The notes below the pieces were generated by a model. It made no database searches, was not told the DNA's origin, and was given only the letters and a program-made list of their open reading frames with translations. DNA of 64,000 nucleotides, from contig MNCI01007958.1 in the NCBI GenBank assembly GCA_015680685.1, positions 187,903-251,902 on the forward strand, read 5' to 3'. The stretch's first letter is position 1. Each line of letters starts with the position of its first letter. The position numbers were made by a program, and so were the translations under genes. This DNA is from Gnetum montanum (taxonomy: Eukaryota > Streptophyta > Gnetopsida > Gnetales > Gnetaceae). Positions 54,570-64,000 of the stretch are shown piece by piece.

Positions 54570-54990
54570 ATGTGAACAAGGGAGTAGGGGTAGAAGTGAT
54601 CCCCCACTCATGAATTTTGGTCTCATGGACCCATACAACATCATATATAGACTAACCTTTCCAATTAATTAAGTACTCATTCCTCTTCACTCTTTTAGTG
54701 CTTGAAGCTTCCTTCTGGTTGAGTACAATTACCGTCCTCTTCATTGAAGGCTTGGACTAATCAATAGCCCCTGTAAAATCATTAATGTTGCTCTATATGG
54801 TTTTCTCATCTACCGGTACATGATAGTGCACAATATCTAAAAAATTAAATATAAAATACAAATCAACATTTCCTAGTAAGTTAATCCTAAAAGCATTATC
54901 ATTAATTTTAGCCTTAATTTTGAAAGACGTCATCTTCTTAGCTTTCATAAGTTGATATCTCTCAATCTCTTCTTCTTCAAGTACATCCAA
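54570..54990 (-). pseudogene. pol: Chromodomain and integrase C-terminus of Chr-1
   Basis: 54990-54793 includes K-I-N-D-N-A-F-R-I-N-L and F-N-F-L-D-I-V-H-Y, the S-x-x-F-N-V-x-D-L-type segment that closes chromovirus integrases. After a frame change, 54715-54595 reads K-R-N-E-Y-L-I-N-W-K-G, a TAG, then S-I-Y-D-V-V-W-V-H-E-T-K-I-H, which is the Y-L-V-K-W-K-G...T-W-E pattern of a chromodomain. In living relatives this domain binds histone marks and steers integration. Here a stop and a frameshift disable it. Confidence 0.78.
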
Positions 54991-56100
54991 ACCAACTCTC
55001 TAATAGCAAAATCTGACTTACATTTACTCTCATTCTTCTTGAGAACTCTCTCTTCAACCTTCTTCTCAAGATTTGATTTTACTTGTGCACAGAGATCCCT
55101 CATCTCTTGTACAAAATCAACACTAATTTAAGCTTCATTGACAAAGCTCTTCAAAGTATTCACCATCTTTGGACAAACACTAGTTCACCTCAAATGGACT
55201 TTTACTAATGGCAATATAAAAAGCATTATTAGATAAAAACTCAACATGACATAACATGTTTTCCCCCCTATTTAACTATCCATCACATAAACATCTTAAA
55301 ATATTCAAGAAGGATTTATTTACCAACTCCATTTGGCCATCAAATTTTGAATCTTATGCATTAGCAAAATTCAATTTTATCTCTAAAATTTTTCAAAGGG
55401 ACCTTCAAAAGTGAGTTGTGAACTTGGAGTCTCTATCACTAACAATATTTAAAGGAATTCCATGCAACTTTACAACATGCTAGAAAAATAAATTTGCCAC
55501 ATGAGAAGCATCACTCATCTTTTTGCATAAAATAAAGTGTATCATCTTGAAAAACCTATTCACAATTATAAAAATTGCATCATTTCCACTCTTATTTTTT
55601 GAAATACTGCTCACAAAATCCATTAAAACACTTTCCCATGGATTCTTGGGAATTGGCAAAGACATGTAATGTCTATCCACTTCTTTACCTTCTTTGAACT
55701 TCTAATAAGTCAAATACTCCTTCATAAATTTTGAAACTTCAATTTCCATAGTAGATCAAAAATAGTATCTACCCATAAGTTCCAATGTTTTATCCATTCC
55801 CATGTAACCTACCATGCCACTATAATGCTTTTCAAACAAAATCTTTCTTCTAAAGTTATAATTAGAAATACATACTTTTTCATTATTAAATAAAGTTCAT
55901 CTTGAATATGGTAGTCCCTCTTTATCTATCCTATTTAAGAATGGACCTTTTAGGATTTTACAAACCTATGCAAAATCATAATCACATTCATACAAATTAG
56001 CAAAATCCCCCATACCTTCCACATCAGGCACACCAAAATTAACCACATGAATCAAATACAATGCATCAACCACCACATTGGCTTTTCCAATTTTATGTTT
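54991..56100 (-). pseudogene. pol: Integrase of Chr-1
   Basis: 55680-55480 is open: L-P-I-P-K-N-P-W-E-S-V-L-M-D-F-V (first catalytic Asp), then F-I-I-V-N-R-F-F-K-M-I-H-F-I and D-A-S-H-V-A. Farther down, G-I-P-L-N-I-V-S-D-R-D-S-K-F (second Asp) and D-G-Q-M-E-L-V-N (Glu) can be read across stops, so the DDE residues themselves survive. The zinc-binding end lies at about 55700-55900. Stops after L-F-F and elsewhere break the chain. Confidence 0.85.
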
Positions 56101-56650
56101 CAACACAAAATTAAATTCTTGTAACTATGTAACTCATTTCATATTCTTTGTACTAAAATTTTATTATGATATTTGAAATTGTAGTACTTTATGGCCCATC
56201 ATCAAAATGAACTTCTTGGGAAACAAGTAATGCCTCTAATCCTTGATTGCTTGAAGAATAATGTATAACTCCTTCTCATATATGCTATATTTTTAACTTG
56301 ACTCATTCAAATTTTTAGAAAATAAAGTAACAAGCCTACCTTGTTGTGAAAGTTCCCCACTAATGGCAAGTCCACTTATGCTCAACTCCACTTGAAAAAG
56401 CTTTTAAAAATCTAGAATCACAAGCATTGATTTACTAGTAATCTTTTCTTTCAATAAGTAAAAGCTTCTTTTGGTTTTATTATTCTAATTAAAATCATTA
56501 TTTTTCAACAAAAAAAAATATACCAAGTAATAGCACTGAAATTTTGTATGAACCTTTGATAAAAACCTACTAAACCAAGAAATGATCTTACCTCTCTAAC
56601 ATTTTTAGGAGTTGGCCAATCTCTAATAGCCCTTACCTTGGTAGCTTTCA
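56101..56650 (-). pseudogene. pol: RNase H of Chr-1
   Basis: Decayed RNase H between RT and integrase. Family words in broken frames include E-K-E-L-Y-I-I-L near 56265 (the Y-x-x-x-E-K-E-L type motif), F-I-M-M-G-H-K-V-L near 56200, and a F-Y-R-R-F-I-Q type connection near 56550. No long open frame remains. It is assigned from order and these pieces. Confidence 0.7.
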
Positions 56651-57330
56651 TCCAACTTTAGTTTTTAGGAACCACATTTACAAAGAATATGATTTCCCTC
56701 TTGAAGAAATGACTTTTCTTTAGATTGATCACCAATTGTACCTTCAATTTCAAACATGCCATCCTCAAGTGATCCAAATGCTCTTTCTCATTAGATTTGT
56801 ACAACAATATATTGTTAAAAAGACAGTACAATACTTACCAATCAAGTTCTTTGGCATACTAGACATCAACCTCATAAATGTATTAGGTACATTTGTGAGC
56901 CAAAATGGCAACATCAACCATTCAAATAATTCATTTGATGTTTTGAAAGCTCTCTTCCATTCATCACTAGGCTTGATTCTAATATGATGGTAACCACTCT
57001 TCAAATCAAATTTTCTAATAATTTCAACATTGGTAAGGACATAAAGGATATCATCCTTCCTTAGAATAGAAAACCTATACCTTACTATTACCCTATTCAC
57101 TATCCTAGAATCAATGTGCATCCTCCATTCATCTTTGTTCTTCTTTAGCACAAGCACTATTGGAGCTACACATGGTAAAATGAATTTTCTCACAAAGCCA
57201 TTTACAAGTAACTCATCTACTTGCCTTTGTAATACTACGAACTGATCTGATGCCATCTAGAAAGCTCTTTCATTTGTAACGGTAGCACCAAGGATGAAGT
57301 TAATCTAATACTGTATGTTCCTCATTGATG
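56651..57330 (-). pseudogene. pol: Reverse transcriptase of Chr-1
   Basis: The 57256-56765 frame of 163 codons covers the fingers and palm: Q-R-Q-V-D-E-L-L-V-N-G-F-V-R, D-E-W-R-M-H-I-D-S-R, V-R-Y-R-F-S-I, F-D-L-K-S-G-Y-H-H-I-R-I, E-W-K-R-A-F-K-T, E-W-L-M-L-P-F. At the active site a one-base loss shifts the frame, and in the corrected phase the two catalytic Asp are Asn-Asn, so the enzyme is dead twice over. The plus-strand ORF at 56736-56987 is a shadow. Confidence 0.92.
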
Positions 57331-57592
57331 GCAATCCATCCAATTCCCCCTTCAAAACCTTGGAAAAATTCATCCTTCAAGCCTAACAAACCTATAGAAA
57401 GTTCAACCTATACATCATCATGATTAGAAGAAACTATTGATACAAGCATGAAATCAAAATAAGCCTTATCATGTTCCTTAATATATTTTCTCTCTCCTAG
57501 AAGGATTAAGGATTAATTAAGTAAGCTTTTATGAATCACTTTTTTAGATGTCATGGAAATCAACTAATGGATTGCATCAATCAAGCTACATT
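57331..57592 (-). other. Decayed protease-RT linker of Chr-1
   Basis: Coding-like pieces in broken frames between protease and RT; no domain can be assigned. Confidence 0.5.
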
Positions 57593-57960
57593 TCATACAT
57601 TTCTTGCTTCATTAAATTGGGCACCATTGTCAAAATTCCAAGGTCTACTAAGAATTACATTAGTACAATAAATGAGAAGTACATCACACTTCACATCATC
57701 ATGAAAACTCCCAATTTGAAATTTTGAAGTATATTTTTCCCTCACCTTTTGAGAGAAATCTCTAGATAACCAATGCACCTTGTAGGGTCTAGGATAAGGA
57801 TTAATTACCAAACCCAATCTACCAAATAACCTAGAAGAAATAACATTTTCTTAGGCTCCCACATTAATAAAAATATGAATACATTCTCCACTAAGAAAAC
57901 ATCTAGCCTTAATCCAAAATAACAACTGTCTATCAAGATGGTCTCCTTTATTCACATTCT
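57593..57960 (-). pseudogene. Protease of Chr-1
   Basis: 57817-57593 reads L-V-I-N-P-Y-P-R-P-Y-K-V-H-W-L, then D-V-K-C-D-V-L-L and N-V-I-L-S-R-P-W-N-F-D, very close to the Reina pattern (H-P-R-P-Y-K-L-x-W-L; L-L-G-R-P-W-Q-F-D). Just upstream, at 57875-57825, the active-site loop reads I-N-V-G-A then TAG, so the catalytic Asp is lost and a stop follows. The domain would have processed the polyprotein. Confidence 0.85.
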
Positions 57961-59176
57961 TCATGAGTGCACAAGAATTTAATTAAAAACCTTTCTTAAT
58001 ATTAGGAGCATTAGGATTACCTATCTAAAGAGATTGGCTTGATATCTCCTCCAAATTCATGGTTTGCACATCTTTGTCCTTGGCTACCTTGAGAAGTGAA
58101 CATTCTCATTGCTAGTATCCCCAATCTCCACATTGGAAGTATTTGATCTTTGTTGAGTTGCTACCTTGATCCTTGCCTTTCTAACCTTGTCCATTCTTGA
58201 CTTTATCCTTCTCATCATCGTTCTCTATCTTCTTATTATGCATGCCATCTTTAGATTTAGATTTAGACTTACACCCTTCTCTAATTTGGATCCCTTGTTC
58301 TTCCCCTTGGAAGTTCTTTACTCCTTGAAATCCACTTAGTTTCTTTTTTACTTTAAGTATCAAATCATAAGCCTCATTGAGAGTTTGTGGCTCATAGAAT
58401 GAAAACTTCTACTAATACACCATTTTAAGAAATAGAATAGATCACAAAATTTGAGGTAAAATTCTTTAACATCTTTGTCACCTTACCTTATGAATTTCAA
58501 CTTCACTATGACTTCTTATCTTTGACAAGACTATTTAAATTATCTTATCAACCTATATTTCATCACAATCCAATCTCTAATGGGTTTACCATTTTATCTT
58601 TCATAATCTTGTAGCTTCTTTTCCTATTAAGAAGAAGCCATACCTTCTAATTTGGATTTAGCAATAGGTACTCTTAAATGATTTGGTACCTCTTCTAACT
58701 TGAAATTCTTGTCAAGTATAGCTAGCTTAAAAAATCATTGATATCATCTACATAATTAAAAGTCTTCAACTCAATGTATGGGAGTCTTGTAGCATTATAG
58801 AATGCTCAAGAAAGCCTTACTTCATTTGCCTTATCAAGCTTTTCATTGGAAGAAGTATGAGACAGTGATACAACCCTTAGAACTCTCATTTAAGGAATAG
58901 AAATTTCTCCCATTGGAATCCTTAACTAATGGATTCTAACACTCTCATAGCTAGATTGTCCTTCCTCACATTCCCTCCACTTGGCTATGAAACTTCTACA
59001 TCACCATTTGAACATGAATGCTCATCATGTTTACATGCCTGAATATGACTAGGATGTGCATTCTTGTCTACCTTTGCACTGATTTCATCCAACTCAGAAA
59101 CCATCATTTGGAAGGCATAATTCATGCTCTTCATGTCTTTGTTTATGGCTTGCACCTTTTTCTTCTTAGGTGCCAT
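57961..59176 (-). pseudogene. gag: gag of Chr-1
   Basis: The start is placed at ATG 59176 (M-A-P-K-K-K-K-V-Q-A), about 50 bases inside the primer binding site. 59176-58985 holds a Lys-rich start and a short coiled-coil-like part (M-V-S-E-L-D-E-I-S-A-K-V-D-K). The capsid region (58400-58950) is in broken frames. 58363-58181 is a Lys/Ser-rich linker. A knuckle at about 58090-58140 reads Q-C-G-D-W-G-Y, then E-C, so the second Cys is Trp and the His is Tyr: a decayed CX2CX4HX4C. Confidence 0.78.
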
Positions 59177-59223
59177 CTGAATTTGACAACAATTTGTAAC
59201 CAATTTTAAGAACAATCTACACT

Positions 59224-59237
59224 AAGCTCCAATACCA
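59224..59237 (-). promoter_or_regulatory. Primer binding site of Chr-1
   Basis: The minus strand reads TGGTATTGGAGCTT, close to the TGGTATCAGAGCTT type that pairs with initiator tRNA-Met, six bases from the LTR. Confidence 0.82.
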
Positions 59238-59243
59238 ATAAAA

Positions 59244-60069
59244 TGTTGGATCAAGTTTACTTCAATGTAAAATAACCTTCAATCGTACTAAATCCAAATA
59301 TTTTAAAAGAACAAACAATTTGCTAAAACTAGCTACATTTATCCAAAAATCTCTCAACACTCAAATGATGTTGCAAAGCATGAGACTTTATAACCAAACA
59401 ATGGTTGTTCTTAATGCAAGATACAATTGAATGAGAATCTCTTCCACAACCTAAGACTAAGATCCAAACTTATAAGTACATAAGAGACACCATGCCAAAC
59501 ACACACAATTGACCAAGGGCTACGTACATACTTATGCACTCTTCACATGTGTTCTTATCATACTTATCGCACTCATCTAATGGTCATCCAAGCATGAAAC
59601 AATAATATTTATTGAAAAACTAAGATAAGAAACCTAGAAATTTTTCTCCAACTCAATTTGATGATCTCTAGCTATTTTCATCCTTTTCCATCTTCTCTTA
59701 GCTATTTCTTAGTTTGGAATGAACAATTTTGGAGGTTTCCCTAGCGGTATAGGTCATCTCTAGCTTGGAATAGACATCTTTCTATAGATGGCCACTGGTA
59801 GGAGAGACATCCTTGACCCCTGCAAAATGTCTCTCTAACATCAAAGACATCTCTCATCTAGTAGAGACATATCACTAGATATGTCTCCATAAATATAAAG
59901 GCATCTTAGCAAAGACATAGCAACTTTTCTCCAATACAAACATTTTTTGTGAAGACTTTACACTTAGTCAAGTTATCTCTTGGATCACCTAGATGTCCTT
60001 CTAGCTTTTGAACCCTGTAAAAACCACATGTAGAAAGAAGAAAAAGGGATAGAAAGAGGTGTCCCTACA
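59244..60069 (-). repeat. 5' LTR of Chr-1
   Basis: 826 bp, plus-strand ends TGTTGGATCAAG and GTGTCCCTACA. The inner edge is set by the primer binding site and the outer edge by the match of AAGAGGTGTCCCTA with the remnant at 54537. Confidence 0.78.
59800..59890. promoter_or_regulatory. TGTCTC/GAGACA cluster in the Chr-1 LTR
   Basis: GAGACA at 59804 and 59874 and TGTCTC at 59828 and 59882, all within 84 bases, with AGACATCT variants around them. Same motif and inverted arrangement as in the unrelated Cop-1 LTR. Confidence 0.45.
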
Positions 60070-60689
60070 TCAACCATAACCTTCAAGATGGTCTTCTGTT
60101 CCTCTTTAGGAAACTGAACTAGATTACAAATGGATCTCCTTGGATCTTCTTGTCCTATTTAGGAAACTACATTTGAACTATACTTCTTTTTGTTATGAAT
60201 AACTTGATAGCCTTTTGACTTCTTGAATCATCATTATGAATCTATGGAACATAATAAATCCTCTATTTAATTACATATCTTAGTATTAACTACTTTTTTT
60301 ACTTTGGACATGTATTTGTAGTTTCTTGTGATTCTAATTTTGATTATCTTCTATGTGATGCTATGTCCAATATTTTTTCTTATGATTCATCATTACTTAC
60401 ATGCACTATTCTCTTAATCTTCAAATCATTTCTTACCACAACTTCTTATATCCATGTCACTTCTTTGTAACTAATCGATGGTTGTTTATGTTTCACAAAT
60501 AAGGTGACATCGGTTTGAATGATAAGTCATGTTCTTTGTTACAACTTGTTTACAAGTGATTACAAATAATCTTGGATAATTACAAAATTGATGATTTTAC
60601 ATCATGTTACGATTATATTCTGATACTAATAAGCAATCTAAACTCATAAATAGAAAGATTATCTAAATACTAACATGAATGATTAGTCA
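60070..60689. other. No recognisable feature
   Basis: AT-rich DNA between Chr-1 and Ath-6. A short repeated phrase (CCT-TTTAGGAAACT) occurs at about 60103 and 60154. I see no coding or regulatory signal. Confidence 0.5.
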
Positions 60690-61250
60690 ACATATAAAGA
60701 ATTGAAGCACCAAACTTAACGATGCTCTATGGGCTTATAGGTCAATTTGGAGACTTCTTATTAGGTATTCTCCTTATGAATTAATGCATGGAAAAGTACC
60801 AAAATTTCCGATGCAAACAAAACTTTGTATGCTAACTATTATGTGTGACTTAGAATTGGATCTTAACATAGCACAATAAAATGTTTGATGAATTTGAATG
60901 TAATATATATAAATAAGATGATTATCATGATTCATAACAAAGTGTACAAAGTCTATAATAAGCAAAGAAATGGCCTAAGGATTAGATGCTTAGGCCTTCA
61001 ACTGGGTAATAAAGTCCTTTATTATAATCTAAATGATGTACTCCAACATATAAAATCCCAAAAGCCTTGGAAAGGATCATACATAATTCATGTAGTTTAC
61101 AAGTCTTACAAATTTACTACTCAGTATGCTTAAAGTTCATACAAATAAACATACAAAAAATTAAGCTATATAGGAAGGTCAATGAAACTAACACCTAAAC
61201 CACTTCAACAACCACCATTGCCAAATCCATCTTCTATATCTCCTCCTTGA
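60690..61250 (+). pseudogene. pol: Integrase C-terminal remnant of Ath-6
   Basis: From about 60712 the plus strand reads T-K-L-N-D-A-L-W-A-Y-R-S-I-W-R, then R-Y-S-P-Y-E-L-M-H-G-K-V-P and D-L-E-L-D-L-N-I-A-Q, the stretch that follows the catalytic core in Athila integrases (compare L-N-D-A-L-W-A-Y-H-S-T-W-K in Ath-3). Stops and frame changes follow; 61000-61120 carries a decayed L-G-N-K-V-L-Y-Y and G-S-Y-I-I-H-V-V-Y-type end. A Pro-rich tail (P-L-Q-Q-P-P-L-P-N-P) runs to a TGA at 61248. The catalytic part is missing. Confidence 0.85.
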
Positions 61251-63300
61251 AACTCACTTATGAAAGAAATCCTATAATTTGATAACAAAGTTGAGTGCAT
61301 TTTTACCTATTTGTCTTATAATTTCTTATAATTTTCCAATTTCTTTATAGTTTTTTAGTTATTTCTCATTTTCTATTTCTTAGTATGTTTTTTCATTTCT
61401 TTGCATTTTTCTTTTCTTACATAATATTTTATTTTATTTAGATGATTTTCTCTATGTTTTTCAAGTATTTTTAATGTTTCTATAAATAAAGTTTTCAAAT
61501 TCTTTGTGAAAGAAGAAACTTCATTACAAGAATTTGTTTCTAGGTTATCATGTCATTCAAAGAATAATTGTACATGATAGTGAGAAACTGGGTTGATTGG
61601 TAGCAATAGAGATAAAAATTAAAAAGTTAAGTACATTAGTCCTCGAGTAGTACTGGGATGGGTAACCTCTCAAGGAGCTCTCAGGAAGTCTTGAAATTTA
61701 TAAATGTAAATGATAATAAAACCATAACATCTTTTGCTCCGTTTCCATTAATAAGAAGTCCTTACCATGGTAATAATATGGTCCTTACCATAACAAAAAC
61801 TAAAATTAACCCATGATCATTAGAACTTAAAGGAAGGAGAAAGATTTAAGAGGATTGAATAAGGATGCAAATCAAGGAAACATGTTGATTTCTTGAACTT
61901 ATACTCTAGATCCCACTAACTCCATATTGATGGAATATCACTTGTATTCTTATTATTTTGGAAAATATTATTTGAAACAAATGTTTTCTTATTATGTCAC
62001 TAGAAAGGCATGTCATCCATGCCTAAGGGTCATCCTATGGCACAAATAACAAAATATATAATTAATTAATTTCTAAAGAAATCATTCTTTGAATATCACT
62101 TGAAATACATGTAACCTATTCTTGAAGGTAGAATACTATCAAGAATTCCACGATTCCTTGGACTAGTTCCATTATATGACTAGAAAGACATGTGACCCAT
62201 GCATGAAGGTGGTCCTCTAATGAGACTAGCATTGATTACAAGATTGGAAAGATATGTGACCCAAGCATTAAGGTGCTCCTCTAACCAATGACCAAGATCT
62301 ATAACTTGAACATTAATGATCAATTAATTATTTCTTTCATAACTCTAATGTATGTTTTTCAACTTGTCCTTGTCGCATGGTGTTGTTTTCATTATGGTGG
62401 TTGGTTGGTTGATCTTATGTGGTGGATCCATGATGACATAATGCAATATTGCTAGTCAAAGGATGGACTTTTTTTGAAATCCTAATAGATAGTTAGGATG
62501 ATCATTTTAATAATGCATTACATGGAGGATCGACTATGATCATGCTAAGGTACCTTAAGTCTCATTCTTATGATCCCTTCTAACATCATCTCACATCACT
62601 ATTATGTTACAATAATGATTTTAATGATTTTAACTAGCATAGTATAGAATTTTAACTATAGTGACTATGTGTTCATTGAACTAAGTATATGATCCACATT
62701 CAATTTCATAGGTGCCCACACACAACTATTAAAATGGTTATAAAAGGGCATTTTAGATAAGATCCTACTTTAGGATGACTAACTTGCATAACTCTTGGGA
62801 ATCATGTCAAGAACCAATTTAACACATTCCATAAACATAATGGAAAACATCTCTATCTTTATGCCTAAATTCTAAATCCATTTCTCCTTCTTTTAATTCA
62901 ACTTTATTTTTAAATTTATCCAAACACTACCATTTTTAAAAAATTCTTGAGCTTTAAACCACCTTAATTTCATGATTTTGAACCATCCTAAAGCATTAGT
63001 AAATCAAATGTCAAGCCTTGAAATCCTTTGAAGGCCAAAAACCATTTCAAAAAATTCAAATTTGACATTTCCACCCTTAAAATCCCTTAAAAGGGTAAAA
63101 TGCAAATTTGAGCTTAAATAGGTTGTATTGTCACAACTACATTAATTCAATTAGCTTAGAAGACATAGCTACATCGAGCACAAGGAGTGTGCATCCTTGT
63201 TTCATTATGCATCATTTCCTTTAAATGCACAAGGAGTTTTTGTTGTTTTTCCGAGAGCACAACCTTCAACCTATGATAACTTGCAATCTAAACCTTGATT
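61251..63300 (+). other. 3' UTR of Ath-6
   Basis: Non-coding, T-rich at first (61310-61500), then blocks shared with Ath-1 and Ath-2, including the amplified AGAAAGACATG element and a GATCCTACTTTAGGATGACTAACTTGCATAAC block near 62760 resembling 21308-21335. Confidence 0.65.
61998..62281 (+). repeat. Four copies of a conserved Athila 3' UTR element
   Basis: Copies at 61998, 62097, 62177 and 62241 follow TAGAAAGACATGTGACCCAT then GC-TGAAGGT with changes. Ath-1 (2742) and Ath-2 (20765) have one copy each. Spacings are about 99, 80 and 64 bases. Confidence 0.78.
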
Positions 63301-64000
63301 TAACCTATTTAAAAATCTATAAGCTTCTAGAGTTGAGTTCTAAGTCATGATGACATTAAAACATGAATTTAAAACATCTCAATTTTAAAATATTTAAGAC
63401 AAATAATGATAAATATAACTTAAATTGACCTATAATTAAATAAATTTTTTTATCATAGAAGCTTTGGAATGTCAAATTGCAATTACCTAAGCACTTAGAA
63501 CTAATAAAACTCTCAAAAAAAAAAACTAGAAAAACTAAGGTCAATGAAGGTTAAAATTATAATCAAAATTATCTTTAAGAAATTAATAATTGATCTTTGG
63601 ATAATTACAAATGGTGTCCAAACATGTTTTTAAGGTAAAAGAATCATCACAATCCATGAAAAATAGAACAAGACAAACTAGACATGGACAAGAATGTGGG
63701 TAGGAACCACAACAAGAGGAGTTCCATGAGAAAAGCCAATAAGGGAAGAGCTAGAAGTTCAATCAATTAGATATATTCTCTTAGCACTAACAAGATAGTT
63801 CACAAGGTGAATGCTCTTTACCATAGTCAAATCCAAAAGTGATCCTTATAAATTCATGCTTTGCAATAATCAAAGACAAGGTAATTACTAAAGGTATTTG
63901 GAAAAAATCAAACTTTGGATAATCTTGATGATCGTATGAGTGATCTAGAATGAAAACCATTATGCCTCGTGATCTTGTTGATTATCTCCTTAAAGTTGTT
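63301..64000. other. No recognisable feature
   Basis: AT-rich sequence to the window edge. The minus-strand ORF at 63356-63544 has no recognisable content. It may still be Athila 3' UTR. Confidence 0.5.

Larger units (their letters stand above)
54501..60069 (-). mobile_element. Chr-1: Reina-like chromovirus (Ty3/gypsy)
   Basis: Minus-strand order: 5' LTR (60069-59244), primer binding site, gag, protease, RT, RNase H, integrase, chromodomain, polypurine tract and a 37-base remnant of the 3' LTR. The protease (P-H/Y-P-R-P-Y-K-V-x-W-L) and RT (E-W-L-M-L-P-F) wording points to the Reina lineage. The outer 3' LTR has been replaced by Ath-5 sequence. Confidence 0.87.
60690..63300 (+). mobile_element. 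Ath-6: Athila-like integrase tail and 3' UTR
   Basis: Begins inside the integrase and continues into a long 3' UTR of Athila type. No polypurine tract or LTR start was found, so the right end is approximate and the element may continue to the window edge. Confidence 0.72.

Noticed and set aside
1-64000. Host genes, tRNA or rRNA genes
   Set aside because: I looked for tRNA-like cloverleaf ends, conserved rRNA words and non-transposon protein motifs on both strands and found none that I could defend.

Overview
The window is plant nuclear DNA from a repeat-rich, probably large genome. I found no intact host gene, rRNA, tRNA or CRISPR array. Nearly all recognisable coding sequence belongs to LTR retrotransposons: three Ty3/gypsy groups (Athila-like, Tat/Ogre-like, Reina-like chromovirus) and one Ty1/copia element, probably Sirevirus-like. 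Every coding region carries stops, frameshifts or lost catalytic residues. The species cannot be named from the sequence.

Layout (names are mine). 1-4200 (+): 3' part of an Athila-like element (Ath-1). 4200-8870 (-): 5' part of a Tat-like element (Tat-1). 8871-42367 (-): a long Tat/Ogre-like element (Tat-2), about 16.6 kb once later insertions are removed, with gag, protease, a long spacer holding a 192-bp tandem array, RT, two RNase H domains and integrase. Two Athila-like elements sit inside it. Ath-2 (17312-23939, +) interrupts the tandem array, and Ath-3 (31828-42052, -) interrupts the 5' LTR; both have clear 5-bp target duplications. 42378-48262 (-): copia element Cop-1, whose 5' LTR is cut by Ath-4 (48263-50960, +; LTR plus gag only). 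50960-52884: unclassified. 52885-54501 (-): Athila 3' fragment (Ath-5). 54501-60069 (-): Reina-like chromovirus Chr-1 with a decayed chromodomain. 60690 to about 63300 (+): Athila integrase tail and 3' UTR (Ath-6).

The points most worth a second look are these. A 192-bp tandem array has as its best-preserved part a near-palindromic 20-mer, and its phase runs straight across the Ath-2 insertion. A gag-only Athila derivative keeps its LTRs at equal length and carries an unidentified ORF in the env position, directly after a splice-acceptor-like AG. TGTCTC/GAGACA (auxin-response-element core) clusters occur in the LTRs of two unrelated families. A palindromic U3 module upstream of TATAAATA has a core that differs between Athila subfamilies. 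A possible spliced antisense gene lies in the Tat-2 spacer.

The elements do not form a host pathway. The window is a record of successive insertions followed by decay, much of it C-to-T/G-to-A change. All similarity statements are by-eye readings; no alignment or database search was run.
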